Below the pieces are notes generated by a model that searched no databases, was not told the origin of the DNA, and saw nothing but the letters and a program-made list of their open reading frames with translations. The position numbers were made by a program, and so were the translations under genes. Below, piece after piece: positions 60,926 to 64,000 of a stretch of 64,000 nt of DNA (position 1 is its first letter; each line of letters starts with the position of its first letter). This DNA comes from JADJLQ01 sp964405735 (GTDB taxonomy: Bacteria; Bacteroidota; Bacteroidia; Chitinophagales; Saprospiraceae), in NCBI GenBank assembly GCA_964405735.1, contig CAYOPD010000002.1:51090-115089 (forward strand), in the 5' to 3' direction.

Positions 60926-61687
60926 TCATTTAAGCACTGCATCCTCCAGGATGACATCGTACCTGTAGCCGGCACCAAAGTCCTTGTTAATGGCAATTTT
61001 GCCCTCCAGGATGACAACTTCGCCCAATTGAACTTCCTCCATCGTCGTGATGGTAAGGTCGTATTTTTTGCCTTCCGGATTGACGGAATTATCCTGGATG
61101 TGCAACCAGTTTTTATTCATGATCATCCTGTTTAATTTCACACACTGACCCTGCACTTTGATTGTTTTTCCTTCATATTGTGCACTGTTTTTAATGAGGT
61201 CGGCGAGTTTGACCACGCCCGGAGCAGGGACAATCTTAACCGGTTTTATTTCACCGCTGTTGGCAAGTCCGGGTTCAGCAGCTCTGACTTCGCCCAAAAG
61301 GTTATTACTGGCAGTCAAAGGGTTTTCACTGACACTGGCTACGATGTAAACCGTTTCAAACTTTTCTTTAAACTTCAGGATCTCCGGATTAGCCATGATC
61401 AGCCCTCCCCTGTAATAATACGTATTGCCTGTTTTGATTTCCTCATTCAATGGAATGGCCACACAAAACGTACGGTCCTTTTCCTGTACATGCAAGTAAG
61501 TATATTTTCCTATGTTTTGGATATCCAAAACCTCCACTTCATGCAATTCCTGTGAAGTTGCGGCGGCCGCGGGAGCCTCCTGCTCAGTTGCTGATTCGCT
61601 GTCTTCTTCCAGGATCACCGGCTTGGCTTTGCAGGACAGGATAAATACAGCGGACCAAAGGATTAAATAAAAAAACTTGTTAAACAT
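60926..61687 (-). CDS. OB-fold lipoprotein of a cytochrome cluster
   Basis: 253 residues. Lipoprotein signal with Cys19 (VFILSC). Two similar parts follow an acidic, Ala-rich linker: a NrfJ-like segment (NIGKYTYLHVQEKDRTFCVAIPL, about 57-80) and an OB-fold-like half (about 160-253: GKTIKVQGQCVKLNRMIMNKNWLHIQDNS). Similar proteins are found with multiheme c-type cytochromes in Bacteroidota and Deltaproteobacteria, but the function is unknown; metal or haem delivery is possible. It lies between the barrel protein gene and ccsBA. Confidence 0.72.
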   Translation of the reverse strand: MFNKFFYLILWSAVFILSCKAKPVILEEDSESATEQEAPAAAATSQELHEVEVLDIQNIGKYTYLHVQEKDRTFCVAIPLNEEIKTGNTYYYRGGLIMANPEILKFKEKFETVYIVASVSENPLTASNNLLGEVRAAEPGLANSGEIKPVKIVPAPGVVKLADLIKNSAQYEGKTIKVQGQCVKLNRMIMNKNWLHIQDNSVNPEGKKYDLTITTMEEVQLGEVVILEGKIAINKDFGAGYRYDVILEDAVLK

Positions 61688-61740
61688 AAGGGTTGGTTGT
61701 AGAATTATAAAAAATTATTTCTTCAATGAATATTTTTTTG

Positions 61741-63363
61741 CTAGAATCTTTTTATGAGGTTACAATACAGAGAGGTATATTTTCTTTGCGCTTCAATCGT
61801 GCCTTCATAGTTGGCACTCAGGGACCATTTTTGAAAGAACCGGCAGGTAATGTTAAAACCGGCAATGTCCTGATTCAACGGCTCTTCCGCACCACTGTAC
61901 TGGTAATTCACTTTCCGGAAAGATGCTTCTGCTGACCATTTGCCGTCAAGAATACTTTTGTTCATTCTCAAACCGATGATGCTTCCTTCCAGGTAATCGG
62001 TCTGAAGCAAAGTTACGGATGCCGTGGCTGATAATTTTAACAACGGGACCTGGTACCAGGAAATGTACAAGTCTCCATTTTTAGAAGGGTCGGCCCGGTT
62101 GGCCTGGAAGCGGTACCCCGTGGTAGCGCCAACAGATACATTCTGAAAGGGGCTAAAATCGGCGCTGAACCGTAATCCCTGCCGAACCTCATGTTCTATG
62201 ATCTGATCAATAAAATTTTTATAGGATTCATAATAGATCACATTTTTAAGGGCGTCATAAGAAGCCGACAAGGCTATTTTCCTGTTTATTCTATATCTCA
62301 TGGACAAAAAAATACTGGATGGGCTCAGGGCACTTATGGGTTTACCATTCAACCGTTTATAAAGATCCAGTTCAAAAGAACCAAAAAACATCAGGTTTTT
62401 CAACAGGGTGTTGGAGTGCTGGAAGTAGGCAAATCTCCGGTCCGTCTTGAATTTGTTTTCTTGCTCAAAAAGCGCAAAGGTGCTTGACATATCACCGGAT
62501 TTATTCCGGACCGTATGCCCCATAAACAGGCCCGCCTGCATTAAATTTATATTGAAGCTGTAATCGGAATAATCCGGCCTGGACCCCAGGATAGCTCCGT
62601 ACGTCATGTTCTTTATTTTTCTCTCATATTGAATTCCATCCACTGCCCCGATATTTGAAACATTAAGGTTTATTTTGCGCCCAAACCAGATCTGGTCCTG
62701 CTGGTTAAATTCGTATTTCACAGCCAGGTTATAGATTTTCAGTGCCTGGAACAAATGATTTTTTACCTCCTGCCAGTCTCCCACTTTATGCCTGAATGAC
62801 AAATAGGACTCCGCACTCCATCCGGTGCCTTGCAAATTTTTTGCATTCAATGTAAAAGTATACCGGAGACGATGGGCATCTTTTCCGGGCCCATCCGAAA
62901 AACTTGAATAAGACGAGATGGCCAGGCGACCATTAATTTTTTGTGTGCGAGACTGTTCCGGCGATGCGGGGACCGGCTTTGCAGGAGTCGCGGCAATGAC
63001 CTTTTTTTCAGCTTCTTTGGGGACCTGGACCACCTTTAAAGGTTCGACGACGGGTTGGCTGCGCGGCCTGGCATAAATCCGATCAGAAAGGTTTATCTCC
63101 CGGGAAGTAAGTTTTTTAGCAACGCAGGAAGTTGAGGATATATTTCTTACTTCGAGAGCGGGAATCAGGGAATCCTTTGAAAGATAAAGCGTATCCCCAA
63201 TCCGGATATCGACGGTCGATGAAAATTTCACATACACGTTCTGTGAACTTTTGAAAGTCACGATTCCGGACAGCAGCGGTATGGCCTCCTGACTAAATGA
63301 TCTCGTCAAACCGGTCATGACAAAAATCAGAAGGATGATATGTTTTAATTCACGATTATTCAT
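61741..63363 (-). CDS. Outer-membrane beta-barrel protein of a cytochrome cluster
   Basis: 540 residues. Signal peptide at 1-24 (TRSFSQ), an N-terminal SH3-like/periplasmic part (25-105), a Pro/Ala/Lys-rich linker (106-140) and about 390 residues of alternating strands (AESYLSFRHKVG, VKYEFNQQDQIWFGRKI, SWYQVPLLKLSATASV) ending in KRF, the terminal aromatic residue typical for barrels folded by BamA. No porin family name can be given. Its ATG overlaps the end of the multiheme cytochrome gene by 8 bases, so it may form an electron conduit with that cytochrome. Confidence 0.75.
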   Translation of the reverse strand: MNNRELKHIILLIFVMTGLTRSFSQEAIPLLSGIVTFKSSQNVYVKFSSTVDIRIGDTLYLSKDSLIPALEVRNISSTSCVAKKLTSREINLSDRIYARPRSQPVVEPLKVVQVPKEAEKKVIAATPAKPVPASPEQSRTQKINGRLAISSYSSFSDGPGKDAHRLRYTFTLNAKNLQGTGWSAESYLSFRHKVGDWQEVKNHLFQALKIYNLAVKYEFNQQDQIWFGRKINLNVSNIGAVDGIQYERKIKNMTYGAILGSRPDYSDYSFNINLMQAGLFMGHTVRNKSGDMSSTFALFEQENKFKTDRRFAYFQHSNTLLKNLMFFGSFELDLYKRLNGKPISALSPSSIFLSMRYRINRKIALSASYDALKNVIYYESYKNFIDQIIEHEVRQGLRFSADFSPFQNVSVGATTGYRFQANRADPSKNGDLYISWYQVPLLKLSATASVTLLQTDYLEGSIIGLRMNKSILDGKWSAEASFRKVNYQYSGAEEPLNQDIAGFNITCRFFQKWSLSANYEGTIEAQRKYTSLYCNLIKRF

Positions 63364-64000
63364 TTCTGTGACAACTGTAACAGGAAGTAGGGGTATACGA
63401 GTAACCGCTAACCTCCTTATGCTCTTTATCTACTTCCGTTTTATTGTTATGTTCGTGACAATTGGTGCAGCTGAAAACGGAAAAATTGCCTGGGTTGGTA
63501 TGGCATTCAGAACATTGTGTCCATTCCCCCTTATGTTTGCCACTGTAAATTCGGAAATACTGACTGTCATGGTTAAAAGTAGCCGGGGACCAGGCGGTCT
63601 GGCTATGGCAACTCTCACACGTGGTAGGGAAATTGGCTGTTTTATGATTGGGGTTCTTGGTGGCATTATAATCCGCCGAATGGCAACCAAAACATGTTTT
63701 GGGTGTAGTCCCGGAATAGTTGCCGTTATGACAAACCGCGCAGTTGTTTGCAATATTGGCATGTGCCCCGGATAAAACATAATATTGATTGTGTACAGGG
63801 AAAGAAGCAGGCGCCCATCCGGCAGCCGTAGTATGACAGGAAATACAGTCTGTTGACAGATTTAATGCCTTATGCTTCGGATTTACGGCTGCATTATAAT
63901 TAAGTAGGTGGCAATCGACACATTTGGTAGAAGTACCCGTGTACCCTTTGCTGTGGCATTCAATACAACCTGCTGAAGTATGGGCACCGGTCAAGGGAAA
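63356..64000 (-). CDS. Multiheme c-type cytochrome (at least nine haems), 5' end outside the window
   Basis: The frame stays open to the window edge, so the N-terminus and signal are missing; at least 214 residues are visible. Nine CxxCH motifs are counted: CIECH, CVDCH, CISCH, CAVCH, CFGCH, CESCH, CSECH, CTNCH and CYSCH. Repeats of the type LTGAH, THNQYY, GNYSG and SADYNAT with extra His (distal ligands) show the cytochrome c3/c7-like family. It is a periplasmic or surface electron carrier. The partner genes downstream encode a barrel, an OB-fold lipoprotein and the haem attachment protein CcsBA. Confidence 0.93.
   Translation of the reverse strand, partial: FPLTGAHTSAGCIECHSKGYTGTSTKCVDCHLLNYNAAVNPKHKALNLSTDCISCHTTAAGWAPASFPVHNQYYVLSGAHANIANNCAVCHNGNYSGTTPKTCFGCHSADYNATKNPNHKTANFPTTCESCHSQTAWSPATFNHDSQYFRIYSGKHKGEWTQCSECHTNPGNFSVFSCTNCHEHNNKTEVDKEHKEVSGYSYTPTSCYSCHRNE

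Overview
The window reads as a chromosomal stretch of a Bacteroidota bacterium, most likely of the Saprospiria/Chitinophagia kind, and probably from a metagenome assembly. Signs seen in the sequence are: promoters with the Bacteroidota -7 element TAnnTTTG in front of many genes, Gld motility genes, secreted proteins ending in type IX secretion sorting domains of both types (A at about 9 kb, B at about 56 kb), DUF3098 and DUF6702 genes, and zinc-ligand-free forms of ribosomal protein L32 and of a DksA-like protein. No rRNA, tRNA, CRISPR array, phage or insertion sequence was found. The sequence holds one 100-N gap, which looks artificial.

Layout. 0-2 kb: end of a CBS/CorC membrane protein and a two-gene YeeE/YedE (thiosulfate-uptake type) pair. 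2-5 kb (minus): M20 dipeptidase, FKBP isomerase, trmD. 5-11.6 kb (plus): unknown secreted protein, miaE, a secreted subtilase, a GH18 chitinase lipoprotein and a NagX-like membrane acyltransferase, which together look like a polymer/chitin degradation unit. 11.7-18.4 kb (minus): DUF3098, truB, gldA, a fused gldF-gldG, a DUF4340 lipoprotein and a phospholipase-C/S1-P1-like protein. 18.6-24.5 kb (plus): ahcY, HupE-like, DUF6702, yidD, a degenerate nucleotide-cyclase-like protein, a double SRPBCC protein and a VOC protein. 24.7-26.4 kb (minus): yebC (split by the gap) and an ECF sigma factor. 26.6-33.5 kb (plus): uvrA, a secreted M20 peptidase homologue, a CDP-alcohol phosphatidyltransferase and an LtaS-like membrane phospho-/sulfatase protein.

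33.5-36.4 kb (minus) is the most interesting part: a very tight operon of stand-alone GTP cyclohydrolase II (ribA), a zinc-ligand-less medium-chain dehydrogenase, a 6-pyruvoyl-tetrahydropterin-synthase homologue lacking the catalytic Cys and one zinc His, and a glycosyltransferase. It abuts, end to end, the CDP-alcohol phosphotransferase and LtaS-like genes. This looks like an uncharacterised pathway from GTP to a modified, probably glycosylated or lipid-linked, pterin- or pyrimidine-like product.

36.5-46.5 kb (minus): gcvP, metK, a fumarylacetoacetase-family enzyme, then the DUF177-rpmF-ridA-trpS operon and a periplasmic molybdenum hydroxylase pair of the isoquinoline 1-oxidoreductase type. 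46.8-49.8 kb (plus): yicC, gmk, apaG, a 30-residue small ORF with a strong terminator, and cutC. 49.8-54.7 kb (minus): two thioredoxin-fold proteins and dnaE. 54.9 kb (plus): a DksA-like protein carrying a histone-H1-like basic tail. 56-64 kb (minus): a type-B T9SS protein, then a multiheme cytochrome c (cut by the window edge), an outer-membrane barrel, an OB-fold lipoprotein and a fused ResB-CcsA haem-attachment protein. These four look like one respiratory or extracellular electron-transfer unit with its own cytochrome maturation factor.
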